Assembly (NCBI GenBank): GCA_930367215.1
Contig: OV884058.1
Location: forward strand, 173,706,478 to 173,770,477
Reading direction: 5' to 3'
DNA from: Pollenia angustigena
Taxonomy: Eukaryota; Arthropoda; Insecta; Diptera; Polleniidae
DNA: 64,000 nucleotides
Below the pieces are notes generated by a model. The model was not told where the DNA came from, searched no databases, and worked only from the letters and a program-made list of their open reading frames with translations. The translations under genes were made by a program, and so were the position numbers. Numbering within the stretch: the stretch's first letter is position 1; every line of letters begins with the position of its first letter. Positions 20,568-30,765 of the stretch are shown piece by piece.

Positions 20568-21336
20568 CTACCTTAACCAAGGTGATCGTTTCCATTTCCT
20601 CACCGCCTGAGAACCACCCTGAGAAAAGGTCCTCACCCACATCCTGTTCCCCTTACCCAGGATCCACACACCCCGGAAAGTGAGTCGCCATAAGTCGACA
20701 GAGAGAATCAGAGCCCGATTCCGACCATAAGTTGTCCGGTCTCTGAATAAATCCAGGGACCACCGGGTCCTCAACTCCCCAATTCGTCCTCCTCGGATTC
20801 CTATATGGTCACCTTTTCGACCTCTCAAACATTAGATTAAAGGACAAACGACTATGGTCAGAGAAGGAAAAATCCAAAGCCTCCCTCCAGTCCTCTACTA
20901 ATTCCCTACAGTTCGTCAATGTTATATCTATCACTGCCTCCCTATCCCTAGTTCTGAACGTTGGCGTATTCCCCCTGTTACAGATCATAAAATTGCTAGC
21001 AATAATAAAATCAAACATAAACTCACCTCTTTTGTTGATGTCGGCACTACCCCATTGGGTATGGTGTGTATTGGCGTCACATCCTAGTACCAGCCTCGAG
21101 CAGCGTCTGCCCGAGTGCTCCACCAACTCTCGCACTTTTTCATCAGGTGGATCGGTAGCTTCATATGGCAAGTATACCGATGCTAGTGCCAGGACCCTTC
21201 TGTCCCTGGCTTCTCCTGTCACAACCGTGAGGTCTCCATTACTGAAAGAATGAGAAATCTTAAATTTATGCTCCCGGTCTACTGCGAACCTGAAATCTCT
21301 TCCTTGGTTCTCCTTACAACCCAGTGAAGCTATCAT
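20568..21336 (-). pseudogene. apurinic-type endonuclease domain of LOA-like element, unit 1
   Basis: The frame 20809-21336 carries LVLGCDANTHHTQWGSADIN (catalytic D and N), RGNTPTFRTRDREAVIDITL and FSFSDHSRLSF (SDH box), i.e. the C-terminal half of the endonuclease. The N-terminal half with its N and E residues is missing: the frame instead begins with ORF1-like sequence (MIASLGCKENQGRDFRFAVD). After 20809 the reading continues in another frame (YRNPRRTNWGVEDPVVPGF), the usual linker before RT, now out of phase. Confidence 0.82.
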
Positions 21337-22400
21337 CGTCCACTAACCTGTAATGAGCCCATTGTTCTGATTGGCCAGTGACCCCAGTATGACCTCCACC
21401 GGTTTTATAGGTGGAGGAATCCATACCGTAACTACCGGCCTTAATGGCAACTCAGACGCGAGAATGACGTCCAATCTGGCTTCAGGACAAGCGCTGCCAC
21501 ACCTGCCGATTGCAGCCTTTAAAAACTCAAAGGTTTTTAGGTTGTCTCAACCGACAGTTTTGACACCTCTTATCCAGTCAACCCCTTTGAACGATACTTC
21601 GTCCGGCCTTCCTTTAACGCTAAAGATTTTGTCGAGAAGTTTGTTTTCAAGCACCTGGGATTTCTCGACACTGATCCTTCTATCGGGATCCATACGATCA
21701 ATGACAGCCGCTAGACTACCGTCCTTAGCCGACGACTCCCTTAGCTTATTTGACGTGGAGGGTTGGTCTTCTCTGGAGCCAGTCCTCGTTGTGATCTCCT
21801 TTCGGGGATCCTTCCTCTGAGCCGCTGGAGATTTCTGGCCATCACCAGACCTAACTCTTTTAAATACCCCCTTATTGGGGACCTTAGCAGAGCTCTGACG
21901 GTGATCACCCGATTTCCCTGCAGATGTTGACTGGTTTGTACCAGTAATCCCTTTTGTGACTTCCCTTTGGGGGGGACTGTCGGAGATTTTCAAGACTTTA
22001 CCAGTCCTCATCGCGCAACTAGTAGTGGGTAATATGTCAAAAGGCTTGGTTCCCTTATCCGTGACCGTACTGTCACGGTTTAGAGGACCAGGTGTTGATT
22101 CCTTACCCTCCTTTTGATTTTCCGTTCCCTTTTTGGAGGATTTGCCAGCAGAGGTTGCTGACAACATTTGAGCCCTCAGCAGCCCTTGCTGTGTATCCCG
22201 CAAGATAGGGAATGCCTAAAATATCACCGACAGATCCTAGGATTCGTTCGAATTTGGCAATGTTCTTTCGGTGCTTCCTCAGCAAGTGTCTATCCCGCCC
22301 ATCGTGTAGTGAGGAGTCTTTCTTTGCTGTCTTTTCTAGAAAGGCTAAGGAGGTTCTTACACCACTCTTGGCTTTTTCAAGGCTAGTTCAGCTTGCTGAT
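21337..22400 (-). pseudogene. ORF1 (gag-like) region of LOA-like element, unit 1
   Basis: Longest frame 21547-22203 (218 codons), a basic, Ser/Thr/Lys-rich protein (for example SAGKSGDHRQSSAKVPNKGV) consistent with an ORF1 nucleic-acid-binding protein. Upstream, another frame (22103 to about 22350) reads KSGVRTSLAFLEKTAKKDSS then DRHLLRKHRKNIAKFERILG. Downstream (21340-21540) a third reads ACPEARLDVILASELPLRPV and VTVWIPPPIKPVE. Together they form one protein broken by frameshifts. No CCHC knuckle was seen, in line with the loss of the ORF1 C-terminus. Confidence 0.7.
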
Positions 22401-22847
22401 GTGACCAGTTCTGTCGCATCCTGCCGAACAATGGGTTTTGATACACCCGCTACTCTGCTCCCTATCTCGAGTGTGACTTCCGGAGCCAATGACCCAGCTC
22501 TATGGTCCTGATCATGAGTCGAAATCATTGTAATTTCATGCTAATCATCAGATTCCCAGAGCTAGACCACCGAGTCCTTCCGAGACCCCTGTTCCCACGA
22601 GTAAGCCGTATAAAAAAGGACCCTCCCGCGCAGTGACGGCTTGCACGGACTAGGCTAGAGTTACAACTGACCCTTGCCATGGGTGTCAGAGGGAAGCTGT
22701 TCGTGACCAGTTTCTTTAAACACTAACTAGCCATTCAGGTCCTCGGCACTGCTGTCAACCACGTTGACCTTAAAAGTGGGGGATATGGGAGATTAACGGG
22801 GGGATTATAGGTAATGGGATAGGGGATGGGCGGATGGATAACCCTTA

Positions 22848-23030
22848 AGGCTCAGTTAGCCGGGAGTAACAGTAACAGTAACCTTACCGTAAAAAAGTAA
22901 GAAAAATCTATTTCTTACAGATTGAGACGTAACATCTTACTGCTAACTGTAGTCGTTCTAATTGCTTTACATACAACAAAATGAAACAGCTGATTTGCAA
23001 CGTTACTGTTACTCCCGGCTAACTGAGCCT
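22848..23030. mobile_element. 183-bp TIR element (MITE), unit 1, TTA target duplication
   Basis: Ends aggctcagttagccgggagt with perfect inversion over 29 bp, flanked by TTA at 22845-22847 and 23031-23033. PIF/Harbinger-like by target duplication. Non-coding. Confidence 0.88.
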
Positions 23031-23863
23031 TTAGTTATGCTGGCCTTAAAGCATATGCCTTCCAACTTGTTCCGGCTAGAATTTACCGATTCAAGTAACA
23101 AGACATTCACTACAGCCAGCATTTAAGCCACCACATCCCCAGTAAAAAATGGAGCTCCCAACGAAGCATGTTTGTAAGGGAGAAACATAAGAGTTGCGCT
23201 TACCATTGCGCATACGGAAGACATGAATTTTATATGGCGAGTTCCAACTTTGAAGCAATACATTTTTGACACATGAAGCGCATTATTCAGCGCATAAAAA
23301 AATGTTGGATGTAACGATCAGCTTTACACACTGAATGTTTTGATACAGTTATTTTTTAGTATTCCCCCTTACAAACCTGCTTCTTAGTAAGGGAATGCCG
23401 TAGCACTTGAAATGTTATGTTTTTTTTAAAAGTTGTTGAGAGTTTTTTCACTTACTTTACTGCATTTCTGTATGTCTTATTGCGTAGCGCATAATTCTGC
23501 GCTTATTTTTTTAAATGTACCATTAGTGCTTCGCAATATGATAAAATTTTTTATTGGGTCGCGGCACCACAAGTGGCTAATTAAAGCTTCTCTGCACAGC
23601 CGGCCTTCGGCCACAACATGTTTACAAACTCGTCCACGGACGTTATGACACTGCTCTGCCTAGCAATAGACTAGCTTCTATGCTAGCTTTCCCTCAACAA
23701 TTAATCTTAGTGTATTTATCAAATGTGGAAAAAAGGGAACTTAGCACGTCATACAGAAATCTTGTTAATATTTTTCTAAAGTTTTGATATTTTTTAGACT
23801 TTGACGATTTTTTACTTTTTGTAAGGAAAATAAAAAATTTTTTTAAACATAATTTTTATTATA
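23031..23863. other. unit 1 spacer between TIR element and pogo remnant
   Basis: Contains gaagcatgtttgtaaggg (23164) and its inverted match cccttacaaacctgcttc (23367), and agccggccttcggcc at 23598, also present left of the retrotransposon (15514). No convincing gene. It may partly be the retrotransposon 5' region. Equivalents: 40173-41005 and 57372-58205. Confidence 0.4.
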
Positions 23864-24733
23864 CAGTATCTCGGTTTAACGAATTATATATTGTCAGGCC
23901 CTTTCGTTAAATCCCGAAGTTTTTTTTTAATACATTTTTAATAATAAAAAAATTATATTTTAATAAAACAAAGTAAATTCGTTTATTTCCATTCATAACA
24001 CAAACAAAAAATAAATACTTCATATTATTTTAAATTAAATGAGTACAAATGAGGGCTTTTGCTTTTAATATAGGACCACTAATAGGAATGTTCGCCTTCC
24101 TTTTGTTTTGAAACCAATTAAACAATTCTGTTTCCATTCTTGGAAACTCACCTGTTTTTAAGGCCCTTCTATTCTTTGATCCGAAATTAGTCTTTTCAAT
24201 TTCGCTCAAAAGTTTCCGTTTTGATTTTATAATTCTGCATATTGATAACTTTGGCAGCTGTTATTAGATAATGCACATAGTCGCAGGACCTTTTCATAGT
24301 GGTCAAAAATGTTTAATTTTTCTTTAAGAATTTAACGTTTTCTTTTGGGCATTTTGATGTCAACTGTACATAAACTTCACAAAATTTACGTACAAAAGTA
24401 AAAATGACTTTGTAACATACAAATTTTTATTTTGCCGAGCAATTATTTTCTTTGCTTTCTTTGTAAGAAAAGAAAATACTTCTCTTAACTCGTTGTTTTT
24501 AGTAAAATCGCTATTAAAATATGGTTTAAATGTACACAAAAACAAAAGAGAATAGATACAAATATGTTTGCATTCATTATATTTTGTTTTTTTAAATTAT
24601 TTTGTAAAAATTCGTTATATAGAGTACAAAAATTTGTTTGTTCATAATTTAAGGTACTCAATGGGAAAAATATGACCGTACGTTGAATCGCGAATTCGTT
24701 AAACTAAGTATTCGTTAAACCGGGATACCACTG
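23864..24733 (-). mobile_element. pogo/Tigger-like DNA transposon remnant, unit 1
   Basis: Left end cagtatctcggtttaacgaa and right end (reversed) cagtggtatcccggtttaac, flanked by TA (23862-23863 and 24734-24735). TA duplication and CAGT..GGTTTAACGAA ends are typical of pogo/Tigger elements of the Tc1-mariner group. At 870 bp it is far shorter than an autonomous copy and retains only the N-terminal transposase region. Confidence 0.85.
24030..24260 (-). pseudogene. pogo/Tigger transposase DNA-binding fragment, unit 1
   Basis: An ATG-less frame reads PKLSICRIIKSKRKLLSEIE, then KTNFGSKNRRALKTGEFPRM and ETELFNWFQNKRKANIPISG, PILKAKALICTHL, ending in TAA. It matches the N-terminal psq-like helix-turn-helix followed by the CENP-B/Tc5-type DNA-binding domain of pogo transposases. 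The DDE catalytic part is absent, consistent with an internal deletion. Confidence 0.82.
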
Positions 24734-24835
24734 TAGTTCACAAAAGTCGCTAGAAACTTTAATCTCAAAAATATCCTTAGACAGGAAAATGTTCAAAGAC
24801 TTAAACAAATCGTCAAATTAAAAAAAAAAAAAAAA

Positions 24836-25410
24836 GTAAGAAAGTATAGTCGGTCAAGCTCGCCCATATGATACCCTACACCACAGTATTTAAAAACACA
24901 TCATGCTTATGTGTCCATATAAATATAGATTTATCTATGCTTATAATCTTCATGAAAAACGGTTTGAAAGTTTGTGAGAGGCAGAAATTGCCCCCTACCT
25001 CCTCTTGTGGTCCTATTTTTGAAAAACTGTATAGCTAATGTGTCCATATAGATATGGATCTATCTATGTTTTAAATTTCATTGAAATCGGTTTGATAGTT
25101 TCTGAGAGGAAGAAATTTCCTCCTATCTTCCCTCGTGGTCCTACGATTCGGCCCATTTTCAATAGGCTTGGTCCTTGTGTCAATAAGAACCTATGACCCA
25201 AATTTCATCAAATTATCTCCAAAATTGCGACCTGTACTTTTACATGGACAGCCAGCCAGCCAGCCGGACGGACATCGTTAGTTCGACTCAGACCGTGATT
25301 CTAAGACGATCAGTAAACTTTAAGGTGGGTCTAGGACCAATATTTTAAGGCGTTACACACATCAGCACAAATGCATAATACCCTCTCCACTATTGTGGTG
25401 TGGGTATAAT
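24836..25410 (-). repeat. DINE-1-like dispersed repeat, unit 1
   Basis: Read on the minus strand it starts attatacccacaccacaata, then passes through ggtcctagacccacc, cgagtcgaac-like and gatgtccgtccggctggctg. This order of landmarks resembles Drosophila DINE-1/INE-1 (Helentron-related) repeats. Its ends mirror each other: ataccctacaccaca at 24871 and tgtggtgtgggtat at 25395. A (ccag)n tract lies near 25252-25265. Non-coding. Family assignment from memory is tentative. Confidence 0.6.
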
Positions 25411-26493
25411 ATTGAATTTAAAATCTTATTTTATGCAATTTATTTTTAATGTGCTGTTTACACAACACAAGTGATTGAGAACGTGTAGTAAAATTTATAT
25501 GAAAAGCATTCGGGGTTTTGAGTGTTTTTCATATTCATTTACCTCCACGTTCAATCACTTGTGTTTCCTAAGATTTAACGATTTTTATACATTTCTAAAT
25601 ACGTAATACGTATCTCAATATTCGTTTTTAAGAAAAGATACCGATTTTTTTTTCTAGATGACTAAAATTTGGTAGTTTGTGTTCATACGGCTCTTGTTTT
25701 ATTGACATGATTGCTACTTTATAGGCGAGAGGGACGAGAAGAAAGGAAACGAGTCAGAGAACTGAAAAATCACTATTTTTCTTGATTTATTCATTCGCTC
25801 AAATTTACATTCACTCATTACCTGCAAAACAAAGTTCAACGTTGGTAATTTTTACATCGTTTCGTACACATTTGATTTTTGCATGTGTTCGTTTTTTATT
25901 GAAAGTGCTTTGTTTGCATTTTTTATGCGCACGCAATATAACACAATTGTGTAAATTCAGAATGCACACATTCTTATACTTTTGCATTCAAGTAGTCATT
26001 GTCCACTCGATGAGACGCTTTGTTAAAATTAACAACAATAGAAACAAGAATACATTGTACATACAGAACTACTGTTCTTTTTAAGAGGATAAAAAAAAGT
26101 CTTCTGTTTCTATGGAAATTGTTTGTACCTACATATGTGCGTTTAGTTTCATTTAAATTTTTTTTTCTCTTGTACTACATAGTAACTGCTGAATTTTTAC
26201 AAGAGTAATAATTGCTCGATTTCTGGCTTTTTTGTTTGTATTTTTTTTTTCTTTGCCAAAACAATCATTGTTGAACCAAACACACAAACATCTTAATTGA
26301 CAAACGAAGCTAAACGATAGAATAAATAACAAAGCACGATGTGCATTATTTTAATGACTGCAAACCAGCAGCGAATGTTTGCGGTTGCGCAAGTTTATTG
26401 TATGACCGCAAGCGAGTGTATTTGTTGGTGTTCATTTACTGGAATTTTTTTGCAATCGCACAAATCCGTTCTCCCGTTACTATAAATTGTCTA
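25411..26493. other. unit 1 right end, no supported gene
   Basis: After the hairpin at 25464-25566 the sequence is AT-rich with a few open frames of up to 100 codons that are conserved between units only because the DNA is conserved. A frame at 25782-26084 is shortened at its 5' side in unit 3. No recognisable product. Equivalents: 42554-43636 and 59893-60962. Confidence 0.45.
25464..25566. repeat. 103-bp imperfect hairpin, unit 1
   Basis: aacacaagtgattgagaacg pairs with cgttcaatcacttgtgttt, and inside it ttatatgaaaa pairs with tttttcatattcattta. A small non-coding palindrome. Confidence 0.7.
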
Positions 26494-27252
26494 TAAAATT
26501 GTCAAAATATAAAAACAAATATGAAAAAGATGGTTAAGCAATTCTTTTTAGAAACTCCAGAAAATAAGTCTTTTTGAATCTCAAAGGTACCGAAAAGAAA
26601 ATTGCTTAAGCAAAATAAAACCCAAAAATATCGTAGATTTCAATATGTACACTAGACTGGTCGCAATTTATTTTTTTTAATTTAATTGTTTGCGCTGCTT
26701 AAAATATGAGGTTTGGTGTAAGAAATTATGATCTAATTTTTCAGGTCAATCCGACGGTGCCTAGCCGTGCCGGGTGGGGCCCAAAGTTCCCCATATTATA
26801 AAAAAACATCTTTTCTATCAGATCTTTATAGTTTTACTAGTTGAAAAGCCGAAAATCAAAAATATGGCTTCGTTACGATCTTCCGCAGAGAAAGTACTTC
26901 AAGTGTGCCAAATTTCAGCTTCCTATGTCATCAGATGGCTTCAGAAAGTTGCGGAAAGAATAGGACATACATGCAAACATCCTGACATACTAAGAAATTA
27001 TATATTGTATAGATAGATTAACACACTCACAATATTATTACAGTAACGGACTGTAGTTTATTTAAGAAATATTCCGTTCAGTCATTTTTAAATAAATAAA
27101 CATTTAAAATTCCAAGCAAATTTATTTTTAACAGTTATTCAAAAAACTAAGTGCATATTAATACGGATTTTCAGTTGCAGTTAATATTGTCCGTTGATTG
27201 AGTAAAATTCTTCTTTATGTTAAATTAAATAAAAATGTTATATAAAGCAACG

Positions 27253-28085
27253 AAAAGTTCATTTAATTTTTACTGTCAAAAATTCAACCGCGAATTCCGT
27301 AAAAACAAATAAATATTCTGTTGTCTTCAATAAATTAATTGTCAAAAAATTAACTACATATTCCGTAAAAACAAATAAATATGCAGTTATTTTATAAAAT
27401 TTTACTGTCAAAAATTCAACCGCGAATTCCGTAAAAACAAATAAATATTCAGTTATTTTATAAAATTTTACTGTCAAAAATTCAACACCATATTCAGTAA
27501 AAACAATTAAATATTCAGTTATTTTATATAATTTTACTACCAAAAATTAATTTTTACTTATCTATAAAAAATGAATTGCTTGTTTTGTGTAAGCGATTCC
27601 CATTTTCTATTTGTTAAAATAATTTAGTTAAATACATCAAATTTTAAAAGTAAAATAATTGCGAAGCCATATCGGTCATGCTGCTGGTGTCTTATAATTG
27701 AGAGTTCTTCTGTAAACAACGTGGTCAGTACAACAAAAGTAAAACAAACGTGTGTAACAGGGTAAATAAATAAAAATATTCTCCCTCTCTCGCTTATAAG
27801 AAAAACAAGCGGCCAGGTGTCTGTCTGGTATTTTTTAAAAATTCGGCTCTTTTGTGGAGTAAACGAAAATTAAATAAAATAACAGAATATTTAATAGTTT
27901 TTACTGAATATGGGGTCAATTTTTTGACAGTAAAATTTAAAAAAATAACTGAATATTTAATTGTTTTTACTGAATATGGTGTTGAATTTTTGACAGTAAA
28001 ATTTTACAAAATAACTGTATATATTTTTTTTGATTTTACGGAATATGGTGTTGAATTTTTGACAGTAAAAACTAAATGAACTTTT
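27253..28085. repeat. inverted-repeat element with 66-bp tandem arms, unit 2
   Basis: Ends aaaagttcattta (27253) and its reverse complement (28085). Each arm is a short tandem array with a 66-bp period: about four units at 27270-27540 and about three units at 27870-28075 in opposite orientation. The repeated core contains tactgtcaaaaattcaac and ttcagttattttataaaatt. Because 66 is a multiple of 3, an uninterrupted frame of 22-residue repeats (such as YKITEYLIVFTEYGVEFLTV) reads outward in both arms. The middle 27550-27850 is not repetitive. It is probably a non-autonomous element; I do not call a protein. Confidence 0.7.
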
Positions 28086-28187
28086 TGTCAAAAATAAATG
28101 AAAAATAAGTAGACCGGTTTTTAATTGAATTTTCATTTATTTCATATTACAATTTCAGTTAATTTTACGTACAGAATATTATGAGTG

Positions 28188-29206
28188 CATATGTTCGCGC
28201 AACTCAAAAACGCTTTAGCTTATTGAAAAACTAAAAAAACCGAAATTCCGCAATGAAATTTACTTTAAGAAAGTTAAAACATTTTTCTTTATGTTGGGTT
28301 TGGTTTTCGAGATATACTGTTACTTCGAAAATTTAGGAGGTTGCACAACATATGTTCGCGTAACTCAAAAACGCTTTAGTTTATTTAAAAACTAAAAAAA
28401 ACCGAAATTCCACAATAAAATTTATTTTAAGAAAGTTAAAACTTTTTTGCTTTATGTTGGCTTTGGTTTTCGAGATATACCGTTATTTCGAAAATTAAGG
28501 ACGTTGCACAACATATGTTCGCGTAACTCAAAAACGCTTTAGTTTATTGAAAAACTAAAAAAAACCGAAATTCCGCAATAAAATTAACTTTAAGAAAGGT
28601 AAAACGTTTTTCTTATACGCGCAGTTGTTTTAGAAACATAATTTTTTTTTTCTGGAAAATAAAATAATTTTTTTATTAACATTTCGGAATTTTTGTTTTT
28701 AAAAATTCATAAAAAATTGAAAAATGCAGCTATGCTTCTAATTTTATGCAGACATTTAAAAAACAACATTGCAAACAAAACAAGCTATAAATGATTAAAA
28801 TCTGTTTACAACTTTTGATTGTATGTATTCACAAAAGACGAAAAATTTTAATTAATTTAAGAATTTTATTAAACCGCCAAATCTTTTGTGAATACATAAA
28901 ATCAAAAGTTATTTACAGATTTTAATCATTTATAGCTTGTTTTGTTTGCAATGTTGTTTTTTATATGTCTGCATAAAATTAGAAGCATAGCTGCATTTTT
29001 CAATTTTTTATGAATTTTTAAAAACAAAAATTCCGAAATTTAAATAAAAAAAATATTTTTTTTTCCAAAAAAAAATTATGTTTTTAAAACGACTGCGCAT
29101 ATAAGAAAAAAGTTTTACCTTTCGTAAAGTAAATTTTATTGCGTAATTTCGGTTTTTTTTAGTTTTTCAATAAGCTAAAGCGTTTTTGAGTTGCGCGAAC
29201 ATATGT
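28188..29206. repeat. hairpin structure with three 161-163 bp direct repeats, unit 2
   Basis: catatgttcgcg(c/t)aactcaaa recurs at 28188, 28349 and 28512, giving direct repeats of 161-163 bp. From 28512 the sequence also forms a large imperfect palindrome: the left arm (28512 to about 28845) is mirrored by about 28875-29206, ending gttgcgcgaacatatg. Shared landmarks are tagcttgttttgtttgcaat and gctatgcttctaattttatg. The centre is near 28860. No coding capacity is present. Confidence 0.75.
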
Positions 29207-30162
29207 TAATCTATCTATACAATATATAATTTCTTAGTATGTCAGGATGTTTGCATGTATGTCCTATTCTTTACGCAACTTTCTGAAGCCATCTGATGAC
29301 ATAGGAAGCTGAAATTTGGCACACTTGAAGTACTTTCTATGCGGAAGATCGTAACGAAGCCATATTTTTGATTTTCGGCTTTTCAACTAGTATAACTATA
29401 AAGATCTGATAGAAAAGATGTTTTTTTTATAATATGGGGAACTTTGGGCCCCACCCGGCACGGCTAGGCACCGTCGGATTGACCTGAAAAATTAGATCAT
29501 GATTTTTTACACCAAACCTCATATTTTAAGCAGCGCAAACAATTAAATTAAAAAAAAAAAAAAAAAAAAATCCCATACAAGATGCGAACAGTCTTATATA
29601 CACACATAAGAAAAATCAATCCACCCGTACTCAGATCAATCCGAAGCGGCATTAATAGTACGGTGAGTACGGATTTTCTTGAATCAAGTACAGAAAGATC
29701 GATTCAAGTACGGATTTTCAATCTTAAAATACTTAAATTATCCTTATTCAATCCCGTTTTCGTACTTGAAATAATCCGAAAATGAGATTGATTTAAGTAA
29801 AACTAAGATTGAATCAATCTCAAAATGATTGATGTACTTACTCGTATTACACTTAATAGAATGATAAAACACCAACATCATGCCCGATATCACAAAGCAT
29901 ACAGAGATGAAAAAAGTGACGTATGAAAAATGCCTAAATCATTTGCGAGGGCAGCTTTCGCAGAAAGAGAAAGAAAACGGTTTTTTGGTAGTGAAGTGGC
30001 AATGTGTAAAAACAGACCGCTACTATTAACACAAATTGCGTAATCAAAACAGAAAATGCAAAAAGGGCAGCTTTCGAAGAAAAAGACAGAAAAAATACAA
30101 TATTTTCTGTCCCGTGACGCCTTGTAATTGTATGTTCATATTTAACCAAAAATATAAACTAA

Positions 30163-30765
30163 TGGCGATTTCTTTTCTGAGAAAAATGTTGCATTAAAGT
30201 TACATGTTCTACATTTTTGTGTTCGTTTGTACAAAAAATACAACTCTGGGAAAAATTTTCCAGTTCTTTTGTGAATATGTTGATGAAAAACATGCAAAAC
30301 ATGTTGCATATTTTACCCTTACTTTTACTTAAGGTGTTCATACTGCCCTGTTCTACAACTTTGGTACTTACTACTTTGTTTGTACAACAAATGTTTTATT
30401 TTGTTTGTTATAATTCATACCGCTTATAATTGTGTAAAAAAATTGTTTTTAAACAAAATATAAAAATATTTACACATTAAAATCAAAAAAAGTATATTTA
30501 TATTATAATCGTTTTAATTTTTATAAGCCATTAGTGATGTTAATATTTGTTTCAAGCCCGTAATAGCGTGCAGACACCGCTAAAATAGCTTTAAAAATCG
30601 CTCATTAAGTACTCTAATGATGAAAGTGTAATAGTTGTAAATAAAAGCACTAATTGTGTTCTATTGAAATTGCACAACATGCAACACTTCGAGTGATTAT
30701 AGGTAACATTAGAAAATGTTACATGTATATACTGTAACATATTTTTCTCAGAAAAGAAATCGCCA
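30163..30765. mobile_element. TIR element (MITE), unit 2, TAA target duplication
   Basis: 603-bp copy of the element at 13504-14066 with the same 25-bp terminal inverted repeats and TAA flanks. The extra 40 bp relative to unit 1 lie near 30625. Confidence 0.8.

Larger units (their letters stand above)
15576..22847 (-). mobile_element. decayed LOA-like non-LTR retrotransposon, unit 1 (hAT inserted)
   Basis: Minus-strand order is 5' GC-rich leader, ORF1, apurinic endonuclease, reverse transcriptase, RNase H and C-terminal zinc motif, then a 3' region ending in a short (TAGG)n tract (15576-15592). An RNase H after RT, with this sequence style, is typical of LOA/I-group elements. GC content is clearly higher than in the surroundings. 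A hAT element (17603-20230) splits the RT. Frames are broken throughout. Both ends are approximate; the 5' end may extend past the 183-bp TIR element. Confidence 0.8.
12172..26493. repeat. tandem array unit 1 (14.3 kb)
   Basis: First of three head-to-tail units. Its start, taaaattgtcaaaatataaa, recurs at 26494 and 43637. It is shorter than the others mainly because it lacks about 2.2 kb inside the foldback-like element and about 455 bp corresponding to 32111-32565. Its left part (to about 17.6 kb) has many differences from units 2 and 3, whereas right of about 22.8 kb it is almost identical to unit 2. Confidence 0.97.
26654..29594. mobile_element. foldback-like long-inverted-repeat element, unit 2 (2.9 kb)
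   Basis: Left arm 26654-27022 and right arm 29205-29594 are inverted copies of about 370 bp. Shared landmarks include gtttgcgctgcttaaaatat, cgacggtgcctagccgtgcc and ctttcgc-like tracts, ending in gatagattaac on the inside. The interior holds two further inverted-repeat structures (27253-28085 and 28188-29206), so the whole is a nest of palindromes. No transposase frame is present. Short frames within the arms are symmetric by-products. Confidence 0.8.

Noticed and set aside
21371..22511. Plus-strand frames of up to 149 codons over ORF1
   Set aside because: Antisense to the ORF1 coding region, which has the more protein-like translation.
25782..26208. Frames of 62-100 codons at the right end of each unit
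   Set aside because: Hydrophobic, Phe/Leu-rich translations from T-rich DNA; the longer one is shortened in unit 3 and an opposite-strand frame opens there instead.
26774..27016. 80-codon frame in the left arm of the foldback-like element
   Set aside because: It begins inside the inverted repeat, is mirrored in the other arm, and resembles no transposase; probably a by-product of the arm sequence.
27259..28079. CRISPR-like array from the 66-bp repeats
   Set aside because: The repeats are contiguous without unique spacers and lie in animal DNA; they are tandem arms of a transposable element.
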